The notes under the pieces are model-generated. The model was not told where the DNA came from. It saw only the letters and a list, made by a program, of their open reading frames with translations, and did not search any database. The position numbers were made by a program, and so were the translations under genes. DNA of 64,000 nucleotides, taken from contig NZ_JAEMHM010000012.1 in assembly GCF_016458275.1 (NCBI RefSeq), forward strand, positions 124,001 to 188,000, given 5' to 3'. This DNA comes from Geomesophilobacter sediminis. GTDB taxonomy: Bacteria > Desulfobacterota > Desulfuromonadia > Geobacterales > Geobacteraceae. This document shows, in pieces, positions 37,071 to 44,835 of the stretch (within the stretch, counting starts at the first letter, position 1; every line of letters begins with the position of its first letter).

Positions 37071-37163
37071 TAAATCGGCATCCCGATGCGTTAATTACGC
37101 CACAAAAGTGTTTACTCTCGCAAAACATGCGCTTTTTCAAAGACTTCCTTTATAAAAGAGTGC

Positions 37164-37193
37164 TTGCTTTTTTGTTTTAAAATGGAGTAGACT
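37164..37193 (+). promoter_or_regulatory. Candidate hdr-flx promoter overlapping an operator half-site
   Basis: TTGCTT (37164-37169) and TAGACT (37188-37193) lie 18 bp apart. The spacer contains TTTGTTTTAAAA (37171-37182), one arm of the upstream inverted repeat, a layout expected for repression. Confidence 0.4.
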
Positions 37194-37373
37194 CCGCGAC
37201 AGTTTTTTCCGCGCTGCCCGTAACGAACACGGATTCATCCTGCATCGCCGGAGTCCCCACCGCATTCGTCCCACCTCCCCGGCCCCAGGCATTTCCATGA
37301 AAAGCAGCCAAACCGGGGCCGATGCCGTCCCCTTGCGAGACTGGCAGACCGGCACCTCACCACGAGGGTCCAC

Positions 37374-37958
37374 GTGAAAAACAAGTTGATGCACCTCTCC
37401 AACGAGACGATCAACCTCGACTTCGTCAACAAGGTGGAGAAGCTGTCCGGCTCGTCGGTACGCCGTTGCATGCAGTGCGGCAAATGCTCCGCCGGCTGTC
37501 CGATGGCGACCTTCATGGAACACCCGCCCAACCGCATCGTCCGCCTGCTGCAGCTCGGCCAGGGTAAACGGATCCTGGCCGGCCGCTCCATCTGGTACTG
37601 CGCCTCCTGCGAGACCTGCACCACCCGCTGCCCGAACACGGTGAACTTAGCCGCGATCATGGATGCGCTGCGCAAGCTCTCCTGGGACGCGGACGGCCCT
37701 TCCAAGGAAAGCTACGTTCAGCTCGCCAACCGTCTCTTCATCGAGAACATCCGCACCTACGGCCGCCAGTACGAAATGCGGCTGGGCGCGGTCTTCAACC
37801 TCAGGAGCGGAAGGCTGCTCAAGGACTTCCTGCTCGGGCCGAAACTCATCTCCCGCGGCAAGCTCAAGGTGTTCCACCAGAAGAACCGGAACCTGGACGA
37901 GATCGAGGCGATCTTCTCCCGTATCGAGGAGATGCGCAAGAAAGGAGAGGCGCTGTGA
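37374..37958 (+). CDS. hdrC: Heterodisulfide reductase-like subunit C
   Basis: HdrC relays electrons between HdrA and HdrB through two [4Fe-4S] clusters: Cys32/35/38/42 (CMQCGKCSAGCP) and Cys76/79/82/86 (CASCETCTTRCP), each with the terminal Cys-Pro. The GTG start at 37374 has GAGGG five bases upstream; an ATG five codons later is possible. 194 residues, soluble. First gene of the seven-gene operon; its stop overlaps the hdrB GTG (GTGA). No CoM/CoB synthesis is expected, so the disulfide acceptor is unknown. Confidence 0.93.
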   Translation: MKNKLMHLSNETINLDFVNKVEKLSGSSVRRCMQCGKCSAGCPMATFMEHPPNRIVRLLQLGQGKRILAGRSIWYCASCETCTTRCPNTVNLAAIMDALRKLSWDADGPSKESYVQLANRLFIENIRTYGRQYEMRLGAVFNLRSGRLLKDFLLGPKLISRGKLKVFHQKNRNLDEIEAIFSRIEEMRKKGEAL

Positions 37959-38842
37959 CGCCCAAGAAGCTGAAAAACTACTCCTACTATCCGGGATGCT
38001 CACTGCACGCCTCCGGCCGCGAGTACGACATCTCGACCCGGGCCCTTTTCAAGGCGCTCAATATCGGGCTGAAAGAGGTCCCGGACTGGTTCTGCTGCGG
38101 GGCGACCCCGGCGCACAACGTGGACGAGCTCCTCTCCCTGTCGCTTTGTGCGAAAAACCTGGTTTTGGCGGAAGAGGTAGAGGGGGATCTCGCAGTCGCC
38201 TGCGCGGCCTGTTTTTCCCGGCTCAAGACCACGCAGCACCACCTGAAGGTCGATGACGAAAAGCGGGCCCAGGTGGAAAAGGCGATTGCCGGGCCGGCAA
38301 CTATCGCGAAGCCGGTGAAGCACATCCTGGAGATCCTGGTGCGCGACCTTGGTCTGGCCAAGCTGGAGGAGAGCGTGAAAAAGCCGCTCTTCGGCCTCAA
38401 GGTCGCCTGTTACTACGGCTGCCTCCTCACCCGCCCTCCCGAGGTCCCCGAGCTCGACGACTGCGAGGACCCGAGCATCATGGAGGACCTGTTGCGGGCG
38501 CTGGGCGCGGAGCCGGTTTCCTGGTCGCACCGGATGGAGTGCTGCGGCGCGAACTTCACCCTGTCGCGTCCCGACGTCGTGCTGCATCTCTCCGATGCCA
38601 TCCTGAGATCGGCCCAGGCCGCCGGAGCCGACTGCGTCATGGTCGCCTGTCCCTTGTGCCACGGGAACCTCGACATCCGTCAGGAAGCGATCGAGAACCG
38701 GAGCCAGGAGAAATACGACCTCCCGATCTTTTACATTACCCAGCTCGCCGCCCTGGCCATGGGGGTCGATGACGACAAGCTCGGCTTCGACAGCGTCATC
38801 GTCGATCCGCGGCCGATGCTGATGGATAAGGAATTGATTTAA
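37955..38842 (+). CDS. hdrB: Heterodisulfide reductase-like subunit B
   Basis: HdrB carries the disulfide-reducing noncubane clusters bound by two CCG domains. Here they are around Cys47-Cys48-Gly (WFCCGATPAH) and Cys196-Cys197-Gly (MECCGANFT), with supporting Cys at 15, 83/86, 152/156 and 232/235. This is the complete set of a functional HdrB rather than a degenerate GlpC-like protein. The GTG start is preceded by AAAGGAGAGG and overlaps hdrC by four bases. 295 residues. Confidence 0.93.
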   Translation: MTPKKLKNYSYYPGCSLHASGREYDISTRALFKALNIGLKEVPDWFCCGATPAHNVDELLSLSLCAKNLVLAEEVEGDLAVACAACFSRLKTTQHHLKVDDEKRAQVEKAIAGPATIAKPVKHILEILVRDLGLAKLEESVKKPLFGLKVACYYGCLLTRPPEVPELDDCEDPSIMEDLLRALGAEPVSWSHRMECCGANFTLSRPDVVLHLSDAILRSAQAAGADCVMVACPLCHGNLDIRQEAIENRSQEKYDLPIFYITQLAALAMGVDDDKLGFDSVIVDPRPMLMDKELI

Positions 38843-38851
38843 GAGGAAGCT

Positions 38852-40849
38852 ATGTCCAGAATCGGTGTTTTTGTATGCCACTGCGGGGAGAACATCTCCC
38901 GCACCGTCGACGTCGAACGCGTGGCGGGCGAAGCCGCGCAACTCCCCGGCGTCGCCTACTCCTGCGACTACAAGTACATGTGCTCGGATCCGGGGCAGAA
39001 CCTTTTGAAAAAGGCGCTCGCCGAGCACAACCTCGACGGCGTCCTGGTCGCGGCCTGCAGCCCCCGGATGCACGAGAAGACCTTCCGCAAGGCGGCCCAG
39101 AGCGCCGGGCTGAACCCATATCTCTGCGACATGGGGAATATCCGCGAGCACTGCTCGTGGGTGCACGAGGATCGCGAGGCGGCGACCGCCAAGGCATCGG
39201 ACATCGTGAAACTCATGGTGGAGCGGGTGAAACGGGGGAAAGCGCTGGCGCCGATCACCGTGCCGGTCACCAAGCGCGCCTTGGTCATCGGCGGCGGCAT
39301 CGCCGGGATCCAGGCGGCGCTCGACATCGCCGACGCCGGCAAGGAGGTCATCCTCGTCGAGCGGGAACCGTCCATAGGCGGCCACATGGCCCAGCTTTCC
39401 GAAACTTTTCCGACCCTGGACTGCTCCCAGTGCATCATGACGCCGAAGATGGTCGACGTCGCCAACCACCCGAACATCACTCTCTACACCTACGCCGAGA
39501 TCGAAAAGGTCGACGGTTACATCGGGAACTTCCAGGTGACCATCCGGCGCAAGGCGCGCTCGGTGGTCGAAGACAAGTGCACCGGCTGCGGTGTCTGTAC
39601 CTCCAAGTGTCCGAAGAAGAAGATCCCCAACGAGTTCGACCAGAACCTCGGGATGCGCAGCGCCATCTACGTCCCCTTCCCCCAGGCCGTTCCCAACACC
39701 CCGGTCATCGACCGGGAAAACTGCACCATGTTTCAAAGCGGCAAATGCGGGGTCTGCGCCAAGGTCTGCGGCCCGCAGGCGATCGATTATGAGCAGCAGG
39801 ACACGCTGGTCGTGGAGGCGGTCGGCGCGGTGGTGGTCGCCACCGGGTTCAAGCTCTATTCCATCGATCGCAAGCCGGAGGAGAGCCCCATCAAGGGTTA
39901 CGGCGAATTCGGCTACGGATTGATCCCCGACGTCATCGACGGGCTCACCTTCGAGCGGCTCGCCTCGGCCTCCGGCCCCACCGGCGGCAAGATACTGCGT
40001 CCGTCCGACGGCAAGGAACCGCGCCAAGTCGTTTTCATCCAGTGCGTCGGCTCCCGCGCCCGGGAAAAGGGAATCTCCTACTGCTCCAAGATCTGCTGCA
40101 TGTACACCGCCAAGCACACCATGCTGTACCGGCACAAGGTGCACGACGGACAGGCGTACGTCTTCTACATGGATGCGCGGACGCCGGGTAAGGGATACGA
40201 CGAATTCTGGCGCCGGGCGGTCGAGGTGGAAGATGCGGTCTACATCCGGGGGATGGTCTCGCGCCTGTACCAGCGCGACGGCAAGATCGTGGTGATGGGA
40301 AGCGACACCCTGGTGGGAGTGCAGGTTGAGATCGAGGCGGACCTCGTGGTCCTGGCGACCGCGGTCCAGGCCCAGGACGGCGCAGATCTTTTGGCGCAAA
40401 AGCTCGGGATCTCCTACGACAAGTACAACTTCTATTCCGAGGCGCACGCGAAGCTCAAGCCGGTCGAGTGCGCCACCGCGGGGATCTATCTTGCCGGCGC
40501 CTGCCAGGGCCCGAAGGACATACCCGACACCGTCTCGCAGGCATCGGCCGCCGCGGCCAAGGTGATCACCCTCTTCTCCAAGGACCAGTTGGAGCGGGAC
40601 CCGGTGGTGGCCAAGGTGAACGAGAAGTACTGCGTGGGCTGTCTGCAATGCAAGAAGGTTTGCCCCTACGGTGCCGTGGAGGAGAAGGAGATCCGCGACC
40701 GGCAGGGGAACCTGGTCAAGGTCGTCGCCAACGTGAACGCCGGTGTCTGCGGCGGCTGCGGCACCTGCCAGGCCACCTGCCCGTCCAAGTCCGTGGAACT
40801 TGACGGCTACACCGACGAGCAGATCATGGCGATGATCGAAGCGCTGTAG
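38852..40849 (+). CDS. hdrA: Heterodisulfide reductase-like subunit A, flavoprotein
   Basis: HdrA is the proposed bifurcating FAD subunit. The 665 residues contain an N-terminal Cys region (VCHCGEN, 8-14), the FAD Rossmann motif GGGIAGIQAALD (147-158), a Cys191/Cys194 pair, a ferredoxin-type CTGCGVCTSKCP (243-254), a SGKCGVCAKVCG site (296-307), and two C-terminal clusters CVGCLQCKKVCP (594-605) and CGGCGTCQATCP (633-644). All are Cys; no in-frame UGA is present, unlike selenocysteine forms reported in some anaerobes. The ribosome binding site is AGAGGAAGC. Confidence 0.95.
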   Translation: MSRIGVFVCHCGENISRTVDVERVAGEAAQLPGVAYSCDYKYMCSDPGQNLLKKALAEHNLDGVLVAACSPRMHEKTFRKAAQSAGLNPYLCDMGNIREHCSWVHEDREAATAKASDIVKLMVERVKRGKALAPITVPVTKRALVIGGGIAGIQAALDIADAGKEVILVEREPSIGGHMAQLSETFPTLDCSQCIMTPKMVDVANHPNITLYTYAEIEKVDGYIGNFQVTIRRKARSVVEDKCTGCGVCTSKCPKKKIPNEFDQNLGMRSAIYVPFPQAVPNTPVIDRENCTMFQSGKCGVCAKVCGPQAIDYEQQDTLVVEAVGAVVVATGFKLYSIDRKPEESPIKGYGEFGYGLIPDVIDGLTFERLASASGPTGGKILRPSDGKEPRQVVFIQCVGSRAREKGISYCSKICCMYTAKHTMLYRHKVHDGQAYVFYMDARTPGKGYDEFWRRAVEVEDAVYIRGMVSRLYQRDGKIVVMGSDTLVGVQVEIEADLVVLATAVQAQDGADLLAQKLGISYDKYNFYSEAHAKLKPVECATAGIYLAGACQGPKDIPDTVSQASAAAAKVITLFSKDQLERDPVVAKVNEKYCVGCLQCKKVCPYGAVEEKEIRDRQGNLVKVVANVNAGVCGGCGTCQATCPSKSVELDGYTDEQIMAMIEAL

Positions 40850-40856
40850 CGGTAAT

Positions 40857-40992
40857 GGGCATTTGACAATGGACAATTGACAACGAGAACCGCTAGTACC
40901 TCCTCCCTCTGAAAAGGGGGGGCCGGGGATTTGCCTCTCCGGTTTACAAAGGCAAATCCCCCTAAATCCCCCTTCGCAAAGGGGGACTTATA
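40857..40992. repeat. Dispersed repeats G and D inside the hdr-flx operon
   Basis: 40857-40884 holds TTGACAATGGACAATTGACA (family G). 40905-40992 is a full family D inverted element: AAGGGGGGGCCGGGGATTTGCC on the left, GGCAAATCCCCCTAAATCCC and CAAAGGGGGACTT on the right. They make the 190-bp hdrA-flxD gap the longest in the operon. Confidence 0.85.
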
Positions 40993-41039
40993 AGGGTCTT
41001 GTGGTCTCGGCAGTCGGCGCGTTTAGGTAAGGAACTCAT

Positions 41040-41540
41040 ATGCACTCAGCAGAGAAAAAACACGATTTCGAGCCGAAGGTGGTTGCCTTCGTCTGTACCT
41101 GGTGTACCTACGCCGGGGCCGACCTTGCCGGCACCAGCCGGATGCAGTACCCGCCCAACGTCCGGGTCCTCAAGTTCCCCTGTACCGGGCGAATCGACCC
41201 TGTCTTCATCCTGCGCGCCTTCCAGAAGGGAGCCGACGGGGTACTGGTTTCGGGATGCCATCCGGGCGATTGCCACTACATGGCCGGCAACTTCCACGCC
41301 CGGCGCCGCTTCGCCGCGTTCCGCGTGCTCTTAGGCTTCGTCGGCGTCGATCTGAACCGGCTCCAGTTCTCCTGGGTTTCCGCGGCCGAGGGTGGGAAGT
41401 GGGTCGAGGTGGTTACGGAACTCACCGAGCGGGTCCGCGCCATGGGCCCGATGCGCGAATTCAAGGAGCTCGAGCAGGAAGAACAGTGGTCGGCCACGCT
41501 GACCACTCCGGAGCTGCAACAGGCTTATGAGAGCATCTAA
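41040..41540 (+). CDS. flxD: MvhD/FlpD-like electron transfer subunit
   Basis: FlxD links the NADH-oxidising Flx proteins to HdrA, as MvhD links hydrogenase to Hdr in methanogens. The 166-residue protein has the MvhD Cys set for an iron-sulfur cluster: Cys19/Cys22 (VCTWCTYAGADLAG), Cys48 (FPCTGRIDP) and Cys73/Cys78 (SGCHPGDCHY). The start follows AAGGAACTCAT. It is a stand-alone protein, as in the Flx-Hdr clusters described in Desulfovibrio and other anaerobes. Confidence 0.92.
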   Translation: MHSAEKKHDFEPKVVAFVCTWCTYAGADLAGTSRMQYPPNVRVLKFPCTGRIDPVFILRAFQKGADGVLVSGCHPGDCHYMAGNFHARRRFAAFRVLLGFVGVDLNRLQFSWVSAAEGGKWVEVVTELTERVRAMGPMREFKELEQEEQWSATLTTPELQQAYESI

Positions 41541-41547
41541 CGCGGCT

Positions 41548-41598
41548 TGGATCGGACTGATCCGTCGGTTCGGTCCGATCAGTCTGATCGGCGCCGTG
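41548..41598. repeat. GATCGGAC-type hairpin between flxD and flxC
   Basis: GATCGGACTGATC and GATCAGTCTGATC are inverted with one mismatch. A related hairpin lies at 43635-43682 in the same operon. Confidence 0.65.
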
Positions 41599-41621
41599 CA
41601 GCAGAAAAGGAACCGCCTGAA

Positions 41622-42539
41622 ATGACTACGATCAACCAAAATTGCTACGACAGTGTCACCGAGGCGATCCGCCGTGAAGCCGCCAAGCTGCTGCAAGAGC
41701 AGACGGTGGCCGCCGTGGTGGGTTATGTCGCCGGGCGCCGACCCGGCACGGCCTCTCCCGCTGTAGCCAAAAGCGCTGAGGATGCCGAGAAACTCGTTTT
41801 CTCCCCCGCCTGCGTCAACAACCTCGCCCTTTTCCTGTCCAAGGCGAAAAAGGGGATCGTGCCCAAAGGAAAGACCGCCATTGTAGCCAAGGGTTGTGAC
41901 CTGCGCGCCCTGGCCGGGCTGATCGGGGAATCGCAACTCAACCGCGAGGACCTGGTGGTGATCGGCGTCGCCTGCGCCGGGGTCTTCAGCGCCGCCGGGG
42001 AGCGCTCGCTGCCGCTTTCGGACGCCAACATCGCCGCCAAGTGCCGGGAATGCACCATCCACACTCCCGAAGGGGTCGATGTCGTTGCCGGTACCCTGCC
42101 GCAGCTCCCCGATTTCGACCCGGTGGAGGCGAAGGAACTGGCCCGCCTCGAAGCGATGACACCGCAAGAGCGTTGGGCCTTCTGGAAGGAGCATTTTTCC
42201 CGCTGCATCCGCTGCATGGCCTGCCGCCAGATCTGCCCCTTCTGCTACTGTGAGCAGTGCTTATGCGATCGAAACCGCCCCCAGGCGGTGGAATCGTCGC
42301 CGCGGCCGGCAGGGAACCTGGCTTGGCATATCGTCCGCGCCATGCATCTGGCAGGACGCTGCGCCGGATGCGCGGAGTGCGAGCGCTCCTGCCCGATGGA
42401 CATCCCGCTCAATCTCCTGAACCGGCGCATGGCGCAGGAGCTGAAGGAGCAGTACCAGTACGAGGCGGGCACTACGCCCCAAGAGAAAGGCCCGCTCAAC
42501 CAGTACCGGGAAGACGACGACCAGTCGTTCATCAAGTAG
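41622..42539 (+). CDS. flxC: Flx iron-sulfur protein with two [4Fe-4S] motifs (FlxC-like)
   Basis: The start at MTTINQNC has AAGGA upstream; an in-frame Met 25 codons earlier encodes the repeat hairpin and is rejected. Residues about 55-165 resemble the FrhB-type fold (AKGCDLRALAGL, LVVIGVACAGVF, CREC). Residues 195-257 hold two ferredoxin motifs: CIRCMACRQICPFCYCEQC and CAGCAECERSCP. 305 residues. It probably conducts electrons between FlxA/B and FlxD. The FlxC name rests on order and composition and could be exchanged with FlxB in other nomenclatures. Confidence 0.85.
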   Translation: MTTINQNCYDSVTEAIRREAAKLLQEQTVAAVVGYVAGRRPGTASPAVAKSAEDAEKLVFSPACVNNLALFLSKAKKGIVPKGKTAIVAKGCDLRALAGLIGESQLNREDLVVIGVACAGVFSAAGERSLPLSDANIAAKCRECTIHTPEGVDVVAGTLPQLPDFDPVEAKELARLEAMTPQERWAFWKEHFSRCIRCMACRQICPFCYCEQCLCDRNRPQAVESSPRPAGNLAWHIVRAMHLAGRCAGCAECERSCPMDIPLNLLNRRMAQELKEQYQYEAGTTPQEKGPLNQYREDDDQSFIK

Positions 42540-42610
42540 TTCGCACCGATACCACCCTCTCCCCCCGGGAGGGGGACACGTGGTTAATGCTTTTGTAGAG
42601 AGAATCGACT

Positions 42611-43615
42611 ATGACCTTTGCAATATCTCAAACCAACCTGCGTCTGCTGGTCGATCAACTGATCCAGGACGGGATCTTCGTCGTCGGGCCGCGACGCTCC
42701 GGCAGTATGGTCCTTTACGAGCCCCTTTCCAAAGGCGAGGCTCTGACCCTGGACGCCCTTCCCCGCCGCTCTGCGAAGGAGCTCTTCTTCCCGGTCTGCG
42801 AGGACATCCTCACCTACGAGCGGGTAGAGGGGAAGATGGCCGTTCGTGACGTCGACCGGGCCCATTATCCTGAGACGGTGCTGGTGGGCGCGCCACCGTG
42901 CGACGCCGCCTCCCCGGCGATCCTGGATTCCGTATTTTCCTGGGACTACCTCGATGACTTCTACCTGGAGCGCCGGAAGAAGACCACCATCATCGGCATG
43001 GGTTGCACCCGCGGTGACGATGCCTGTTTCTGTTCCGCCGTCGGCCTGGCTCCCGACTCCGTCGCCGGGAGCGACCTGTTCCTGACGCCGCTGCCCGGAG
43101 ACGAATACGCTTGCCAGGTGATCACGGAGAAGGGGCGCAGCCTGACCGCCGACTACCCCGGGCTGTTTCACGAACAGAGCCCCGTCGATCCTCTGCCCGC
43201 GCCGAAGCAGGAGATGAAGCAACTCAACCTGGAGCGGATCAAGAACTGGCTCGATACCCATTTCGATGACCCGCTCTGGGAGAAGTTCGCCGATATCTGT
43301 GCCGGGTGCGGTGCCTGTGCCTTCGTCTGTCCCGCCTGTCACTGCTTCGACATCAACGACGAAGGGAGCAGCGAAAAGGGGACCCGGCGCAAACATTGGG
43401 ACGCCTGCGGGTTTGGCAAGTTCACCAACCACGCCTCGGGGCACAACCCACGCGATGTCCAGAACAAGCGCTATCGCAACCGGATCATGCACAAGTTCAA
43501 GTACTACAACGACAAGTTCGGCAAGACCCTCTGCACCGGCTGCGGCCGCTGCGTCCGCGCCTGCCCGGTGGGGATCGACATCGCCGGCATCCTGGCGGAA
43601 ATCGACGCCAAGTAA
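42611..43615 (+). CDS. flxB: Flx iron-sulfur protein, AsrA-like (FlxB-like)
   Basis: The 334-residue soluble protein resembles anaerobic sulfite reductase subunit A and related electron-transfer proteins. It has an N-terminal domain with Cys63, Cys97, Cys132, Cys139 and Cys141 (GMGCTRGDDACFCSA), followed by two [4Fe-4S] motifs: Cys230/233/236/240 (CAGCGACAFVCP) and Cys308/311/314/318 (CTGCGRCVRACP). It is followed by the AsrB-like flavoprotein gene, the same A-B order as asr operons, but no AsrC catalytic subunit is present. This supports a dehydrogenase relay rather than sulfite reduction. Confidence 0.87.
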   Translation: MTFAISQTNLRLLVDQLIQDGIFVVGPRRSGSMVLYEPLSKGEALTLDALPRRSAKELFFPVCEDILTYERVEGKMAVRDVDRAHYPETVLVGAPPCDAASPAILDSVFSWDYLDDFYLERRKKTTIIGMGCTRGDDACFCSAVGLAPDSVAGSDLFLTPLPGDEYACQVITEKGRSLTADYPGLFHEQSPVDPLPAPKQEMKQLNLERIKNWLDTHFDDPLWEKFADICAGCGACAFVCPACHCFDINDEGSSEKGTRRKHWDACGFGKFTNHASGHNPRDVQNKRYRNRIMHKFKYYNDKFGKTLCTGCGRCVRACPVGIDIAGILAEIDAK

Positions 43616-43634
43616 CTCACTGGGCTACTGCGCC

Positions 43635-43682
43635 GGTCCAATTCGACCGATCTGCCGGATCGGTCGGATCCGACCCGGCGCA
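43635..43682. repeat. Second GATCGGTC-type hairpin, between flxB and flxA
   Basis: CGACCGATC TGCC GGATCGGTCG is a stem of about 9 bp. It resembles the hairpin at 41548-41598. Confidence 0.65.
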
Positions 43683-43706
43683 ACCATGCCCTGACAAAGG
43701 TTCCCC

Positions 43707-44552
43707 ATGTGCGATAACGGAAAAAATGTCTACCTTCCCCACCTTGCCACTATCGACGCCATCGTGGACGAGACTCCCGACGTCCGGACCCTTCGGCTGG
43801 TCTTTCAGGACGAGGCCACCCGGGAGAGTTTCGCCTTCCGGGCCGGCCAGTTTGCCGAGTACTCCGCCTTCGGCGCCGGGGAGTCCACCTTCTGCATTGC
43901 CTCCGCCCCCACCCGCAAGGGGTATATCGAGTGCTGTTTCCGCAGCGTGGGCCGGGTAACCGAGGCGCTGCGCCGCCTCGAAGTCGGCGAAGCGATCGGC
44001 GTCCGTGGCCCCTACGGCAACTCGTTTCCCATCGAGGAGTTCTACGGGAAGAACCTGGTCTTCGTCGCCGGCGGCATCGCCCTTCCCCCGCTGCGCACCG
44101 TGATCTGGAACTGCCTCGACCTGCGCGAGAAATTCGGCGAGATCACCATCGTCTACGGTGCCCGCTCCGAAGCCGATCTCGTCTACAAGCGGGAGCTTGC
44201 CGAATGGGCCGAACGAAGCGACGTCCGCCTGGTAAAGTGCGTCGATCCGGGTGGAAACTCCCCCGCCTGGGACGGCAAGGTCGGCTTCGTGCCCAACGTC
44301 CTTGAAGAAGCGGCACCCTCGGCAGAAAACACCGTCGCCTTGGTGTGCGGGCCTCCCATCATGATCAAGTTCACCCTGCCGGTTCTCGAGCGACTCGGCT
44401 TCTCCGACGACCGGATTTACACCACCCTGGAAAACCGGATGAAGTGCGGCATCGGCAAGTGCGGCCGCTGCAACGTCGGCAACGTCTACGTCTGCAAGGA
44501 CGGCCCGGTCTTCACGGCCGCCCAGGTGAAGGCGATGCCGCAGGAGTTCTAG
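43707..44552 (+). CDS. flxA: NAD(P)H/FAD oxidoreductase, AsrB-like (FlxA)
   Basis: FlxA is the proposed entry point for NADH. The 281-residue ferredoxin-NADP reductase-type protein has an FAD barrel (about 10-108; CIASAPTRKG, RGPYGNSFP), a nucleotide-binding domain (VFVAGGIALPPLRTVI at 118-133, ALVCGPPIM at 211-219), and a C-terminal iron-sulfur loop of four Cys (247, 252, 255, 263; CGIGKCGRC then VC) typical of the dihydroorotate dehydrogenase K/AsrB subfamily. The FAD motif has FCIASAP where RxYS is usual. Last gene of the operon. Confidence 0.92.
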   Translation: MCDNGKNVYLPHLATIDAIVDETPDVRTLRLVFQDEATRESFAFRAGQFAEYSAFGAGESTFCIASAPTRKGYIECCFRSVGRVTEALRRLEVGEAIGVRGPYGNSFPIEEFYGKNLVFVAGGIALPPLRTVIWNCLDLREKFGEITIVYGARSEADLVYKRELAEWAERSDVRLVKCVDPGGNSPAWDGKVGFVPNVLEEAAPSAENTVALVCGPPIMIKFTLPVLERLGFSDDRIYTTLENRMKCGIGKCGRCNVGNVYVCKDGPVFTAAQVKAMPQEF

Positions 44553-44570
44553 TTCCACATCTCTCGTTCT

Positions 44571-44632
44571 GTAGGAGCGACATCGCCGTCCGATACTCGG
44601 TGTGAAACCGCGACAGGAATGTCGCTCCTACA
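44571..44632. repeat. Dispersed repeat, family B, complete inverted copy
   Basis: GTAGGAGCGACAT (44571-44583) and ATGTCGCTCCTAC (44620-44632) are perfect 13-bp inverted arms. This is the only two-armed copy of family B here and may also act as a hairpin after flxA. Confidence 0.85.
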
Positions 44633-44691
44633 CGCTTTGCCCCCTCCCCGTTTTCACCATCCGCTGCGCATACAGTATTAGCATTTTCCAA

Positions 44692-44719
44692 TTGACATCA
44701 TCGGTCTTTACCAGATAAT
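44692..44719 (+). promoter_or_regulatory. Strong sigma-70-like promoter
   Basis: TTGACA (44692-44697) is separated from GATAAT (44714-44719) by 16 bp. It starts a ~110-base leader before the gene at 44836. Confidence 0.65.
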
Positions 44720-44720
44720 G

Positions 44721-44784
44721 GTATCCGCTCCGGGTTCCCCTTCTGCCGGACCTCCCGTGGGAACCTCCCATTGGCAGCAGATAC
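44721..44784 (+). other. Possible pseudoknotted 5' leader RNA
   Basis: GTATC/GATAC (44721-44725, 44780-44784) would close the element. Inside, GGTTCCC (44733-44739) pairs with GGGAACC (44759-44765), while CTGCC (44743-44747) pairs with GGCAG (44773-44777). The two helices cross, giving an H-type pseudoknot. TCCGG/CCGGA (44729-44733, 44746-44750) offers an alternative hairpin. No known riboswitch class is recognised. Confidence 0.35.
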
Positions 44785-44835
44785 TTGACGCGCCCGGTCG
44801 CATCTATCGGTCCCACAGATATGGAGGTTGCCACC

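Larger units (their letters stand above)
36891..37373. other. Divergent regulatory region between ABC gene 2 and hdrC
   Basis: About 480 bp, AT-rich in 37000-37200, holds the inverted repeat and candidate promoter listed separately. No gene longer than about 60 codons is credible here. The rest (36900-37000, 37200-37370) shows nothing I can name. Confidence 0.5.

Noticed and set aside
38852-40849. In-frame UGA selenocysteine in HdrA, suggested by selB nearby
   Set aside because: The frame is continuous and all expected positions encode Cys.
38000-40876. A 958-codon open frame antisense to hdrB and hdrA
   Set aside because: It is a GC-rich shadow of two well-supported genes with conserved iron-sulfur motifs; no ribosome binding site and low-complexity composition.
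42611-44552. asrAB sulfite reductase genes
   Set aside because: The AsrC catalytic subunit is absent and the pair is embedded in an Hdr operon, so an electron-relay role is more likely.
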